A stretch of DNA of 64,000 nt, from NCBI GenBank assembly GCA_945910005.1, contig OX246747.1:19854686-19918685 (forward strand), written 5' to 3'. Shown here one piece after another: positions 43,229 through 56,379 of this stretch (within the stretch, counting starts at the first letter, position 1; each line of letters starts with the position of its first letter). Under the pieces are notes generated by a model. It was given only the letters and a program-made list of their open reading frames with translations. It made no database searches and was not told where the DNA came from. Made by a program: the position numbers and the translations under genes. The stretch is from Isoperla grammatica (Eukaryota > Arthropoda > Insecta > Plecoptera > Perlodidae).

Positions 43229-44242
43229 GAGGCCAGGTCTTGAAACTCACGTTTCAACTCACCACCCGTTTCAAGTCGCAAATTCCCGCAAGTCGCAAGA
43301 AAAACATCAAAACGGTAGTCTTGAGACAAATTTGTGAAACGGGCGGTGACTTTACTCGCAAGTTTTTTTACGTTTCAAACCACGAGCTATAACGTTGCGA
43401 GTTGTCAGTTATTTGCGACTTGAGGTGGAGCAAGATGGAGGATGTTGCAATAATAAATGCGATTGCCGAACTTGAAGAGGCCGAAATAGCAGAAAACAAC
43501 ATACAAGAACGTTTCCGCACCGTTATTAATCCATTAAATGCGTTATCTGACACGAATTGTATTAAATATTTCAGGCTCCAATCATGAAACATAGGCCTAC
43601 TCGGATCCTTGCATAGCCTAGCTAGGCCTAGGCCTACGCCTAGATCCTACATAGAAAATGTGTGTGTGAGGCACTCCAATCATGAAACATAGGCCTACCC
43701 ATAGAGAAATTAAAGAGGGCCTACCGGTACTCGGATCCTTGCATGGTCTAGCTAGGCCTAGGCCTACGCAGCCTACGCCTAGATCCTACATAGAAAATGT
43801 GCTTTCCCTAGGCGGGCCTATGTTCTACGTGAAAAGACCCACAAGGCTTAAAGGCCTAGACATGCCCTAGACCTAACATTTCATACTAACTTCTCTCCCG
43901 AGGCCGAGGAGGAGGTTAGAGGTTAGAGAACATATGTTTGTACACGCACGGCAATGACAGCGAGAGCGACAACAACAAACCAAGTCGTCACGCCTCGACT
44001 ATTGGATGGATCGAAAGATGCAAGTTGTAACGCGCTTTGTCATTGGTCATTACTTGAGTTGTGGGCGGAGTTTGATAACGCAAAAAATCAGTAACCCGCA
44101 AAGTTTTGATCTCGCAAGCGACTTCAGGCGCAAGCCTAATTTCAAGACTACGACATTAGTAGAAGTCAAGTCGCATGCGGTTTGGAAACAGTGAGTTGAT
44201 TCGCATTGCGACTTGATTCGCAAGGTTTCAAGACTTGGCCTC
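43229..44242 (+). mobile_element. PIF/Harbinger-derived element keeping one transposase exon
   Basis: The 1014-bp element starts GAGGCCAGGTCTTGAAAC and ends GTTTCAAGACTTGGCCTC (one mismatch in 18) and is bounded by CAG at 43226-43228 and 44243-44245. Repeated GCGACTTG/CAAGTCGC motifs lie inside both ends. An internal ORF encodes a Harbinger N-terminus, and the DDE part is deleted. A direct duplication (GATCCTACATAGAAAATGTG) lies at 43570-43803. Confidence 0.88.
43435..43587 (+). CDS. Harbinger transposase N-terminal exon
   Basis: MEDVAIINAIAELEEAEIAE, then INPLNALSDTNCIKYFRLQS, is the acidic N-terminus followed by the NPLxxLSDxxxIxxFRL motif that opens HARBI1-type transposases. The ORF ends with a stop after FRLQS. 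It is the only coding part left in a CAG-flanked element. Confidence 0.6.
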   Translation: MEDVAIINAIAELEEAEIAENNIQERFRTVINPLNALSDTNCIKYFRLQS

Positions 44243-44674
44243 CAGCAGCGAAGTAAGCCCCGGAGCACGGTGGGTTTTACTATTTACTTTCTTTTAAATT
44301 GATATATTAACACTGTTAAATGGTGGTGTGCCATTTTTTTATGTTATTTTAAGCATGCATTGTATTATTTTAAGTATTCTCTCAATAAAACCCCTTAATC
44401 TGTTCTTATCATCTTAATTGGACCACGGAGATCTTAGCCAAGAGGCGCATTAAGTTACATCTGGGGGTGTGCTAAGTGTAACATCGCTCTGCCTGTGACG
44501 CTCGCCGCAACTGTAAGTACCCGTGTTGGTTATTTTTTTTTTTTTTTTTTTTTTTCAGTCCGTCCGTCACGTCACTCAGACTCGTCACTGATAACCGAAT
44601 TGGAGCTTGGATGTGCCAGTCACCTGACTGAGGAGTCCAAGTAAGAAGAGTGCGGGAAAACAGGTAGCTCTCAA

Positions 44675-44780
44675 TGATTGATTAATGGGGCTTAACGTTT
44701 CATATTTATGCAACGATGGCTAATCGAGTCGATGAGCGGGTGATAATGAAGATGAGAAAGATGATAATGAAGAATCAAGA
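44675..44780 (-). mobile_element. SINE-like repeat tail fragment (B)
   Basis: GATTGATTAATGGGGCTTAACG to GATAATGAAGAATC, then unrelated sequence. Confidence 0.85.
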
Positions 44781-45190
44781 AGTATCAAGAAGCTTGAAGC
44801 AGGGAACAACAGTACATATAGCGCTAGTGCTATATATCAAGATCAACACATCTCAGCGGCGGCAAGAGACTACAACTTAGTTGGATCACATATAGTAACC
44901 TAGGCTAAGCCCGCTAGGGGTGAGCTCCCTAGGTTATTTATATTAGGATAGGCCCTACTCTTGGCCCTTGCTAAAAGTCCTTAAATAAATCATCCTCCCA
45001 GGCTCTAGGGACTTGTCCCTCCCCTGCCCACCTTCCCACGGTCCAGTTCGTGTCGGAGATACTGCCAGTAACTGCGAGAGGGGTTCTGTCCCCCGTCATG
45101 ACCTTCACGGGTTAACTACGAAATCCCGACTTTGGAGGCGCCGGGTCCCGACCTGGTGGAGGTGCCGGGTCCGGCCTCATACGCATCAAG
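44781..45190 (+). other. Probable 5' UTR of the Jockey-type LINE
   Basis: A GC-richer leader (45000-45190) precedes the ORF1 ATG at 45191. The start of the element cannot be fixed. Confidence 0.4.
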
Positions 45191-46996
45191 ATGCCGAGTA
45201 CACGAAGCAAGCATAAAGAAGACGTCATGGAATGCGTCGAGGTATATGACACACCAGACAGCCCTGACATAGAAGAATATAACGAGGATGAAGCTGACAT
45301 AGAGCAAATAGCTTCACGAGAAGATCAAGAAAGCCAAGAACCACCTACCGACCCTAGGAACAGAGTACACGAGTTCCTTAAAGGAAAAACAAGCACTGCT
45401 GACGACGAAAACCCCCAGACGCAAGACAAGGGCGCAAAAAGAAAAAAGAAGAAAAAACAAAACTGCCAAGAAACAGCAAGGTCAAGAATCAGTAGCGCAA
45501 ATCCCCACGAGCAACAGATACCAGGCGCTCGAGAATCACGGCGAAGATACTGAATCAAGCAACCAAGGCCCACAGGAAGATCTAAACTGAGAGCCGCCAA
45601 CCACCAACAACGCACCAAGGCCGCCCCCGGTATTCCTAAGAAACATCGAATCGTTCGAAAATATAGCTAAAGGAGTGAAGGACTTGTGCAAAGAAGAATT
45701 CGCCTTTCAATCAAGAGCTGGAACCACCAAGCTCCAAGTCAATAGTCCCAGCGACTTCAGAGCAGTTGTGAAATTTCTAACCGAGGTCAAGGCTGAATTT
45801 CACACCTTCACTCCAATCAGCGAGCGCGCTATCAGATACGTAATAAGGGGCATCGACAAGACTGCAGGAGAAGCTTGGGTCAAGGAAGACTTAGAAAATC
45901 AAGACATTGAGTGTGAAGTCACGCAGCTCAGAAGTAACAGAGAACCGAAGCCTCTTCTGCCACTGTATGTGGTCAAAGTCGAACCGACGCACACAAAGAA
46001 GCTTTTGGAAATCACCAAGATATGTTTTTCGAACATCTCAATCGAAAAATATCACGCTCCAGGAGGTCCATCACAGTGCTACCGCTGTCAGAAATTCGGA
46101 CATGTCGCAAGATATTGCACGAACAAGCACAAATGTGTGAAGTGCGGTCTCCAGCACCCAACTCAAGAATGCGGGAAAACACGGAGCGTCCAGCCAACTT
46201 GTGCCAACTGCAACGGATCCCACACTGCTAACTGGAAGGGGTGCCCAGCCTTCCAGGAAGCAAAGAGACGCCAAGGCGGGAACGTGGCAAGACAAGGCCC
46301 ACCCAGACAACACGAGAGACGCCCCGCTGAACGCAGATACGTTGAAGCCCGTCTCCCGAAGAAAAATGTCTGGTTTAGGCGACCGACTCCTAACCACAGC
46401 AACGACAATCCTGGTCCCTCTTCGGCCCCCGACGACACTACTAACTTCCCCCCCCCCCTCAGACCAGCCACCCAGCTCGTACCGGAAAGGTTTACACGGT
46501 ACGACAAGAAAGCCAAGAATCACGAATACGAGTACAACAGCGACGTCTCCAACTACTCATCTACTGACTCAGACTCGGAAGAGGACGAGCGTCAACTGCC
46601 TAACAAACAGCCAAGACAACCCACTCAAGATTGATTAATGGGGCTTAACGTCTCATATTTTCGCAACTAAGGCCAATCGAGACGATGAGCGGGTGATAAT
46701 GAAGATGAGAAAGATGGTTATGAAGAATAAAAGCCACATCCGAATCAGGTCCATTGTACGTCGCGTGGGTCGTCATACGGGAGTCCAGCAAGGGAGGGGC
46801 CGGTCCATGTGGGAGGAGAAATCTTCAGTGGGACAGTGGGGGGGGGGGGGGCAATATTGACCAAGTCACCAGCTGGGATAACAAACTGCTCAGCGCTCTC
46901 ATTGACGCCTCCTCCAACCAAAACAGACTCGAAATAATAATCTCTATGGCCATGCCCATGTTTTTAGTAAAGTCCCTTAGCCAACATGGCCCATAA
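45191..46996 (+). pseudogene. Jockey-type LINE ORF1 (gag-like, three CCHC knuckles)
   Basis: An acidic N-terminus from ATG 45191 (MPSTRSKHKEDVMECVEVYD) runs to a stop at 45553. After a frame change the protein resumes at about 45600-45675 with a gag-like domain and CYRCQKFGHVARYC, CVKCGLQHPTQEC and CANCNGSHTANWKGC (about 46078-46240). A Pro/Arg/Asp-rich tail follows. A SINE at 46628-46850 interrupts it, and the TGA ending this frame at 46632-46634 belongs to the SINE. The true C-terminus (SNQNRLEIIISMAMPMFLVK) lies beyond it and overlaps the ORF2 start at 46986. Confidence 0.85.
46628..46850 (-). mobile_element. SINE-like repeat (B) inserted in LINE ORF1
   Basis: From GATTGATTAATGGGGC through the subfamily B middle to a G-run at 46839-46850. 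The head half is missing, either truncated on insertion or deleted. Confidence 0.88.
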
Positions 46997-49900
46997 ACCA
47001 CCTCGCCCTCAGACCAACCTCAAGAGTCTTTCCTGGAACGCCAGCGCGGTAACTAACAAAAAAGAGGAGCTGTTTTATCACTTAAAGAAAGAGCAAACAC
47101 ACGTATGCCTACTACAAGAAACTTTCCTTAAAGAGAATATGAAATTCCGGTACCACAGATATACAACATATCGCAATGATCGTCAAGGGAAGAGAGGAGG
47201 AGGAACAGCCATATTAGTCAGATCCGACATTCAGGGTGTGTTCCAACTTGACGTTTTTCGTAGTGGACTAAGCTTAGTTATACTAATCGAAAGGAAGTGA
47301 CATCACAAGCAGGCGACTAATGCTCCTTATTTGGCTAGTGGTTAGTGGGTAGTGGGTAGTGGCCGAAAGTGTACACTACGACACCAATTGACCCACTAAA
47401 CCAAGATGGTTGATACCAGCCATCACAGCTGATACTTTTAGGTTAGGAAAATACCCAGCCAGTGAGTGGAAGTATTATTATCGTATTTATTTACATTAGA
47501 TGATTAATAACAATAAACTTTGTATTAGCATACTAGATGGCGTGCCCAAAGCTGTTAGCGTTTAGTGTGTAGCAGGTAGTGGTTAGTGATTAGTGGTTAG
47601 CAGGCGAAAAATCAAGTTGGAACGCACCCTCAACACCACCCGATGGTTTTCCCCAACTAGAATCAATGGAGGCCACCGGCGTTATAATTAAACTAAATAA
47701 CGAACACATCAAACTTATCTCAGCTTATAAACCCCCAGGCGCCGTGTTAAACACCACAGATATTGACAAGCTAATAAGCGACTCAATGCCCACTATCATG
47801 GGAGGCGATTTCAATGCCAAGCACACAGCTTGGCATTCAAGATTAACCACTGTCTCTGGACGTGCCCTACTACATCATGTAACTCTGCGAGGATTAGAAG
47901 TGCATAGCCCACTTACCCCAACGCACTTTCCCCCAACTGGAGCTAGGCCAGACATCCTAGACATAGTAATCACCCGTAACGTCACTAAATCCATGGAAGT
48001 TAGTTCGACATCAATATTAAGTTCCGACACCAACCCCTTATGTATCATCTATGGGGATACCCCAACCACAAACACAGCGCCACCAAGAATAAATGCTAAC
48101 AAAACAGACTGGCACACTTACAATAAATTGCTCAATGAATGGATCTCAGATTACACGGCAGCTCCTCCCCTCAGTACCGCGCAGGAGGTAGATGAATGCC
48201 TGGATAACCTAATAAATGCAATAACCACGTCACTGTCTAACAGCACCCCTCCTCCACGGCCAGTCAACACTCAGGACCCCTATTCATTGCCGCCCGAACT
48301 GATAAAATCCATTCAAGCCAAAAATAAAGTACGGAGACTCTGGCAAAAACATCGCACACCGTATATCAAATCACTACTAACTAAACAAAATGGAGGGAAA
48401 TATCAAAACTAGAATATCAGATCATAAAAATTCACTATGGAAAACTAAGCTTGAAAGCTTAGCAACCACAGACAAATCTCTTTGGGAAATGACCAGGAGA
48501 ATGACCAGACCGCGTAGGGGAAACCCTCCACTCCATGGGAGAAATGGCATAGCATTTTCCGACGAGCAGAAAGCCACGGCCATGGCGGACACGTTAGAAG
48601 AAACTTTCACCCCTAATAACGACCCAGCTTCCCAGTCACACATTAGACGTGTAGAAAACACAATACGACAATATCTCACAGATGAAAACAATAGCGATGG
48701 AATCATACCCCCCCAAGCAATAATTTCACCGGCTGAACTGAAGGCCCACATTTATTGTCTAAAAAATAGGAAAGCCCCAGGCATGGATGGGATCCCGAAT
48801 ATTGCACTAAAACACCTGCCAGATAGAGTAATTATGCTGATCACTAACGTTTTCAATGCCATGACTAGACTTGCTCATTTTTCACCAAAGCTAAAAATAT
48901 CCAATGTAATCATGTTCCCGAAACCAGGGAAAGACCCGACTTTCCCACAAAACTATAGACCTATTAGCTTACTAACAGGTATTTCTAAGTTATACGAGAA
49001 AGTTATATACACCCGTCTCCTCAAACATATCTATAATAATAACATTCTAATAAACGAGCAATTTGGTTTCCGAAAAGGCCACTCCACCACCCAGCAGTTT
49101 GCTAGAGTAGTGGACGAGATAACAGATGGATTCAATTCTAATCGAGTCACTGCAGTTGTGTTCCTTGACATAGCTACTGCATTTGACAAGGTCTGGCACA
49201 ACGGTTTATATTATAAGCTGCTACAACTGAAATTCCCCCCGTACCTCATAAATTTATTAATATCTTATCTATCAGGAAGGCAATTTCAAGTTTCTCAGGG
49301 CAATAGTACATCCACACTACGACCAGTACACGCAGGCGTCCCCCAAGGGTCCATCCTGGGGCCCATCCTATTCTCAATTTTATTAATGACCTGCCTAAAA
49401 CAGCGGGAGTAACATTCGCGCTATATGCAGACGACACCGCTCTCCTTGCGAGATCGTGGACTGCTAAAGCAGCTTACAACAGACTGCAAACAGCTTTAAA
49501 AACCTTAGAAAAATGGTACCGTAAATGGAGGATTAAAATCAATGTCACCAAAAGCGTCACTGTACTATTTTCTAAATTTAAAAAGAAAACCAAAACTCAA
49601 CACGACGAGCTCACACTATTCGACGAAACCTTACCGCAATGTGATCAAGCCAAATACCTAGGTGTTCATTTAGATGGAAAATTAACGTGGCGAACTCACA
49701 TCCGAGAAACAGTCAAAAAGGTTAACACTAGAACAGCACTACTCTACCCAATGATCAATAGCAAAAGCCACCTCTCCACAAGCAACGTCCTCCTCACTTA
49801 CAAAATGCTGATCAGACCGATCATCACGTATGCAGCACCAGTATGGGCTCATGCAGCCGGCACTTACTTACAAAAACTAGACAGCACACAAAGAATTTTC

Positions 49901-50137
49901 AGAATTGCATCTAAATCACCATGGTACGTGAGTAACGAAATCATACGTAAGGGATTCGGTGTATCATCCATACACAAAGTACTACAAAATATGACAACTA
50001 CTTTCCTCGACAAAGCCGCTAAGCATAGTAACCCATTAATATCAAACATTGGGGCAACCAATCACGTATACAAACACAAATACCCTGGCCTAAAAGACGG
50101 CCTAAATAGGGGATCTCCAGTCACTTTACGAGAATAG
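46986..50137 (+). pseudogene. Jockey-type LINE ORF2 (endonuclease and reverse transcriptase)
   Basis: MAHKPPRPQTNLKSLSWNAS opens an AP endonuclease (LLQETFLKE), interrupted by a 396-bp MITE at 47234-47629. It resumes with MGGDFNAKHTAWHSR and DILDIVIT. The final catalytic motif reads SSDTNP where the family has SDH, so the His is lost. The reverse transcriptase has NRKAPGMDGIPN, PKPGKDPTFPQNYRPISLL, AVVFLDIATAFDKVWH and LYADDTALL (YADD at 49424-49435). Frameshifts occur near 48400 and 49385. The C-terminal region ends at 50137. Nearly full length but inactive. Confidence 0.9.
47234..47629. mobile_element. 396-bp MITE with TCA target duplication
   Basis: Starts GGGTGTGTTCCAACTTGACG and ends CAAGTTGGAACGCACCC, flanked by TCA at 47231-47233 and 47630-47632. 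Removing it joins the endonuclease frame again (GACATTCAACACC). The inside is rich in TAGTGGTTAGT repeats. The ends resemble PIF/Harbinger MITEs. That assignment is inference. Confidence 0.9.
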
Positions 50138-50937
50138 CAGCTTACGTGTTGCACTCTTATGTGTTATTATGTGTCAGTCCATTATTATTTGAATTTTTTA
50201 GTTAATTATGTGATTGATGTGTTCGGTTAAAGGCTAAGCATTTGTTTTTGTTTTTTTCCCTTCAACCCCCCCCCCCTGACTTATGTTAATGCAAATGGTT
50301 AGGTTAGGTATATGACATAGCTATAGAGCACAAAAGACAAGGCATCCCCGCATATAATATTAATTGTACATATTACATTAGGCTAATCTAGTCATAGACA
50401 AACTCTAGTCCAGACGCAATATTAGCCATTAGGACAAAGGACCCGTCCTGCAAAACAATTAACCTAGTATAAACCGTCTTAGAATAAGTCAGCAAAATAC
50501 CATATTGCATTAGCAACTCTCAAACAGTGAAGATAACAACGCCAAGCTAAGCACAAAATCATTCAGCTTATAGAGAGTCTGACTCGGCATAAGCATAAGA
50601 TTGCTCAGAGCATGACTCTGTAGCGGCCTTAGCGGAACTGTAGACCCACTTGTCATTTGTTTTTGGTTACTCGAGGAAGACACACGCGTTAAGTATATCG
50701 GGAAGTGCGGTAAAGTGACAAGTGAAGTGAAGTGGACCCTGTTAATTGTGGTTGCTGTGCCAATGGTTCCCGCGTCGGCAGTATGGATATTCCAGGAGAT
50801 TTATGTAAGAACATTTGTTGTTCGATCCTCTTTTCTTTCTTATTATCTGCATTGGTGTTTATAAATGTGGAGGGCCAGACGTTGTTAACCCGCGTTTTTC
50901 CCGTTGGAAAAAGGAAGCCCAATTTGTTTTTCCAGGT
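50138..50937 (+). other. LINE 3' region, then a possible exon
   Basis: Probable LINE 3' UTR up to about 50600. A frame from ATG 50732 or 50783 encodes DLCKNICCSILFSFLLSALV, one hydrophobic segment, and reaches TTTTTCCAG/GTGTAC at 50938, where the 178-bp array starts. It may be an exon with a donor or chance. Confidence 0.3.
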
Positions 50938-53700
50938 GTACAAATGTAGAAATAAACGTTTTAATGTCAGAGTTAGAAATCAACGTTTTAATGTCCAGAT
51001 TATAGATAAACTTATCAGTTAAGTTACGTAGCCAGGGAACACTTAGGACGTTTTGAAGTGTCTACTTTATTGCCGGTGACAATGCTAAACGCGAACTTAA
51101 GTTGCCTATGGGTAACACGATCCGTAATTGTGTGTTTTTGGTGTACAAGTGTAGAAATCTACGTTTTAATGTCCTGGTTATGAATAAACTTTACAGTGTA
51201 CTTACGAAGCTAGGAAACACTTAGGACGTTTTAAAGTGTCTACTTTATTGCCGGTGACAATGTTTAACGCGAACTTAAGTTGCCTGTGGGTAACTAGACC
51301 TGTAATTGTGTGTTTTTGGTGTACAAGTGTAGAAATCAACGTTTTAATGTCCAGATTATAGATAAACTTATCAGTTTACTTACGTAGCTAGGGAACACTT
51401 AGGACGTTTTGAAGTATCTACTTTATTGCCGGTGACAATGCTAAACGCGACTTTAGTTGCCTGTGGGTAACGAGATCCCTAATTGTGTGTTTTTGGTGTA
51501 CAAGTGTAGAAATCTACGTTTTAATGTCCTGGTTATGAATAAACTTTCCAGTGTACTTACGTAGCTAGGGAACACTTAGGACGTTTTAAAGTGTCTACTT
51601 TATTGCCGGTGACAATGCTTAACGCGAACTTAAGTTGCCTGTGGGTAACACGATCCCTAATTGTGTGTTTTTGGTGTACAAGTGAAGAAATATACGTTTA
51701 AATGTCCAGATTATAGATAAACTTAACAGTGTACTTACGTAGCCAGGGAACACTTAGGACGTTTTTAAGTGTCTACTTTATTGCCGGTGACAATGCTTAA
51801 CGCGAACTTAAGTTGCCTGTGGGTAACAAGATCCCTAATTGTGTGTTTTTGGTGTACAAGTGAAGAAATATACGTTTAAATGTCCAGATTATAGATAAAC
51901 TTAACAGTGTACTTACGTAGCCAGGGAACACTTAGGACGTTTTGAAGTGTCTACTTTATTGCCGGTGACAATGCTAAACGCGAACTTAAGTTGCCTATGG
52001 GTAACACGATCCGTAATTGTGTGTTTTTGGTGTACAAGTGTAGAAATCTACGTTTTAATGTCCTGGTTATGAATAAACTTTACAGTGTACTTACGAAGCT
52101 AGGAAACACTTAGGACGTTTTAAAGTGTCTACTTTATTGCCGGTGACAATGCTTAACGCGAACTTAAGTTGCCTGTGGGTAACTAGACCTGTAATTGTGT
52201 GTTTTTGGTGTACAAGTGTAGAAATCAACGTTTTAATGTCCAGATTATAGATAAACTTATCAGTTTACTTACGTAGCTAGGGAACACTTAGGACGTTTTG
52301 AAGTATCTACTTTATTGCCGGTGACAATGCTAAACGCGACTTTAGTTGCCTGTGGGTAACTAGATCCGTAATTGTGTGTTTTTGGTGTACAAGTGTAGAA
52401 TTCTACGTTTTAATGTCCTGGTTATGAATAAACTTTACAGTGTTCTTACGTAGCTAGGGAACACTTAGGACGTTTTAAAGTGTCTTCTGTATTGCCGGTG
52501 ACAATGCTGAACGCGAACTTAAGTTGCCCGTGGGTAACAAGACCTGTAATTGTGTGTTTTTGGTGTACAAGTGTAGAAATCAACGTTTTAATGTCCTGGT
52601 TATGAATAAACTTAACAGTTTACTTATGTAGCCAGGGAACACTTAGGACGTTTTAAAGTGTCTACTTTATTGCCGGTGACAATGCTTAACGCGAACTTAA
52701 GTTGCCTGTGGGTAACAAGATCCCTAATTGTGTGTTTTTGGTGTACAAGTGAAGAAATATACGTTTTAATGTCCTGGTTATGAATAAACTTTACAGTGTA
52801 CTTACGAAGCTAGGAAACACTTAGGACGTTTTAAAGTGTCTACTTTATTGCCGGTGACAATGCTTAACGCGAACTTAAGTTGCCTGTGGGTAACAAGATC
52901 CCTAATTGTGTGTTTTTGGTGTACAAGTGTAGAAATCAACGTTTTAATGTCCTGGTTATGAATAAACTTAACAGTTTACTTACGTAGCCAGGGAACACTT
53001 ACGACGTTTTAAAGTGTCTTCTTTATTGCCGGTGACAATGCTGAACGCGAACTTAAGTTGCCCGTGGGTAACAAGACCTGTAATTGTGTGTTTTTGGTGT
53101 ACAAGTGTAGAAATCAACGTTTTAATGTCCTGGTTATGAATAAACTTAACAGTTTACTTATGTAGCCAGGGAACACTTAGGACGTTTTAAAGTGTCTACT
53201 TTATTGCCGGTGACAATGCTTAACGCGAACTTAAGTTGCCTGTGGGTAACGAGATCCGTAATTGTGTGTTTTTGGTGTACAAGTGTAGAAATCAACGTTT
53301 TAATGTCCTGGTTATGAATAAACTTAACAGTTTACTTACGTAGCCAGGGAACACTTACGACGTTTTGAAGTGTCTACTTTATTACCGGTGACAATGCTGA
53401 ACGCGACTTTAGTTGCCTGTGGGTAACAAGATCCCTAATTGTGTGCTTTTGGTGTACAAGTGTAGAAATATACGTTTTAATGTTTAGGTTTTAGATAAAC
53501 TTCAGTTTAGTTTCGTAGGCAGGGAACACTTAGGACGTTTTGAAGTGTCTTCTTTAATTCCGTCGACAATGCTGAACGCGAATGTAAGTTTCGTTTGGGT
53601 AACAAGAACTGTTATTGTGTGTTTTTGGTGTACAAGTGTAGAAATCAATGTTTCCATGTCCAGGGTATGATTTAACTTATCAGTTTATTTACGTAGCCAG
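50938..53700. repeat. 178-bp satellite array, about 15 copies
   Basis: The unit begins GTGTACAAGTGTAGAAATC and contains TTAGGACGTTTTGAAGTG, TTGCCGGTGACAATGC and GTTGCCTGTGGGTAAC. Spacing is 177-178 bp (51141, 51319, 51496, 51674). Units vary at fixed sites (CCAGATTATAG versus CCTGGTTATGA). The pattern over 51000-51480 repeats at 51900-52380, so a higher-order unit of several monomers exists. Units decay towards 53500-53700. Confidence 0.95.
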
Positions 53701-53892
53701 GGAACACGCAGCCTTGGTAACATCTACGACTGCGCACAGCTACAGGCAGCGCTGAGAGTGAGCACAACTCGAACTTTCTTCGATCGTACAGCAATGGTCG
53801 ACCAATCAGAACTGTCTTCACGCAAGATGTACGAGAAGGCGCCATGTTTGTAGTACTATTACGTTGTACTTATTAATATTTTCTATTTACAG
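53701..53892. other. Unique DNA before the zinc-finger exon
   Basis: Ends in a pyrimidine-rich acceptor TTTTCTATTTACAG. Confidence 0.4.
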
Positions 53893-54353
53893 CTAACATT
53901 GAAATCGACCCTAACGATTCTTTGTTTGGGGATCTTTCCCTCGATGATATCGACGCCACCTGTATAGGGTATGAGGGGGATAGTGAAGCAGTTGACGAAT
54001 TGTTTTCCGACCTCGTGGCCCCGACGCCTTCCTTTAGTCTGGAGGGCGACCCGGAGGAGCCACTAGCTGGAGGGTCGAGGACACCGCCCGGTGCGACTCC
54101 AGCATTACCCGAGGGCGAGCCGGCGAGCGGACCGGAGGCAATCGAGCCCGAGGCGGGCCGACCGGAGACGGGCGGGCCGGAGGCGGACACGTCTGAGGTG
54201 GGCGAGCTGGCCCATATAGAGTGTGTTCTTGTGGGAGAGCTGCCCGAGAACGCCACAGAGGTCGACGCTCTAGATCCACTCGATCAAGATCAAGAGGGGG
54301 AACTGAACCAACTGCAGGGAGAACTGCCAACTGCCAGAAACTCGGGCATGAGT
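53893..54353 (+). CDS. Zinc-finger gene, acidic exon
   Basis: Starts after TTTACAG with two carried bases and reads NIEIDPNDSLFGDLSLDDID, then a long Glu/Pro/Gly-rich acidic segment (GEPASGPEAIEPEAG), ending GMS at ATGAGT/GTTAGT in phase 0. Clusters of acidic and hydrophobic residues look like an activation domain. Its G+C content is far above the flanks. It joins in frame to the next exon across an 82-bp intron. Upstream exons must exist. No named orthologue is recognised. Confidence 0.7.
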
Positions 54354-54435
54354 GTTAGTACAAATGACATATTTGGATGTTGTTTCAAATTGTTTCCATG
54401 GACATTAATAATTGCCTTCTCTTTCTAAATTGCAG

Positions 54436-54657
54436 TCTGACGAATGCGATATAGTCATTCAAGTAAAGCTAAATAAGCTTAAATTCAAGCGGACGTTCCT
54501 GTGCCCTTACTGCTACCAGATGGTCCAGGACCTACCACGGCACCACATTAAAAAGCATAATCTGACCCGCGAGCGGGCGAACGCTCGCGCGAAGCGTCAT
54601 CGCCGGCGGGAGGTGGAGCTGTTAGACCACCCGGGGAATGGGACCCCCGACATGACT
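54436..54657 (+). CDS. Zinc-finger gene, first C2H2 finger exon
   Basis: Acceptor CTAAATTGCAG, phase 0: SDECDIVIQVKLNKLKFKRT, then the finger FLCPYCYQMVQDLPRHHIKKH with spacing C-x2-C-x9-H-x4-H, then a basic RERANARAKRHRRR segment that could be a nuclear localisation signal. It ends GACATGACT/GTGAGT in phase 0. The 74-codon length is exact. Confidence 0.75.
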
Positions 54658-54710
54658 GTGAGTAGCATTGTTGTAAAAATGTATACATTCATGTGTGTGC
54701 TTGCGTACGT

Positions 54711-55590
<880 letters not shown>

Positions 55591-55830
55591 ACCATTCATC
55601 CGATTGCGATGAAACTTTGGTGAGTGGTTGTGCGCACGCCCGCAATGGTTTCTGGATGATAAATAACCCCCCCCCCTCACCCCCGCACCACCACTGAGCC
55701 ACCAACATGCAATAATGCGTTCTATTATTATTCATCCGATTGCAATAAAACTTTGGTGAGTTATTATGCGCACGCCCGCGAAGGTTTCTGAATTAGCACC
55801 CCCCCTCCCCCACCCCCCCCCCCCCTTTGT
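55591..55830. repeat. Two copies of a short dispersed repeat
   Basis: CATCCGATTGCGATGAAACT ... TGCGCACGCCCGC occurs at about 55594-55652 and in diverged form at 55734-55790, each followed by a C-rich stretch. Confidence 0.75.
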
Positions 55831-56379
55831 GTACCACTAGACGGAAAAATATATTGTGTGTCAAAAAGCACTTCAACAAACATAATTAAAACATAAACAC
55901 TTTATTTTTTTCAGTGGCATTGCAACGCATGCCGGGTTTCCTAGTTATTAATAAATTTGTATTTACAGTCACGACGAGAGAGTGGGTCGTCAATCTAAAA
56001 AATCTCAGGTAAGGTTATAGCAATATATAACAGCACAGAGAAGTAATTACTTATCTGTGCTAAGAGGGGTACCCGTAAAGTCGACCTGCAGAAACTCGAC
56101 AGTAGATAACCCCTGATAGCGCGTTATCTTATCACCTTTACCGCCTGGGACCGTATACCTAATAATGTAAGAGGTATTTTGTTCACGGGGCAATTATTGT
56201 ATTGCGAACTAAAACTCATCAAGAATCAGAAGAATGTCAGTGACCTACAATGCCTACCCTACCCTCTCATCCCTCCGGCTATCGCATACTTTCACTTTAT
56301 TGTCTCGTAGGGGAGATGTGCGCGTAGACGACAAAGATAACGGTACTACGGACATTGCTGTCTGGTTTATATGTAGTAT

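Noticed and set aside
46071..46523. Minus-strand ORFs of 117-150 codons
   Set aside because: They are antisense shadows of the LINE ORF1 zinc-knuckle region.
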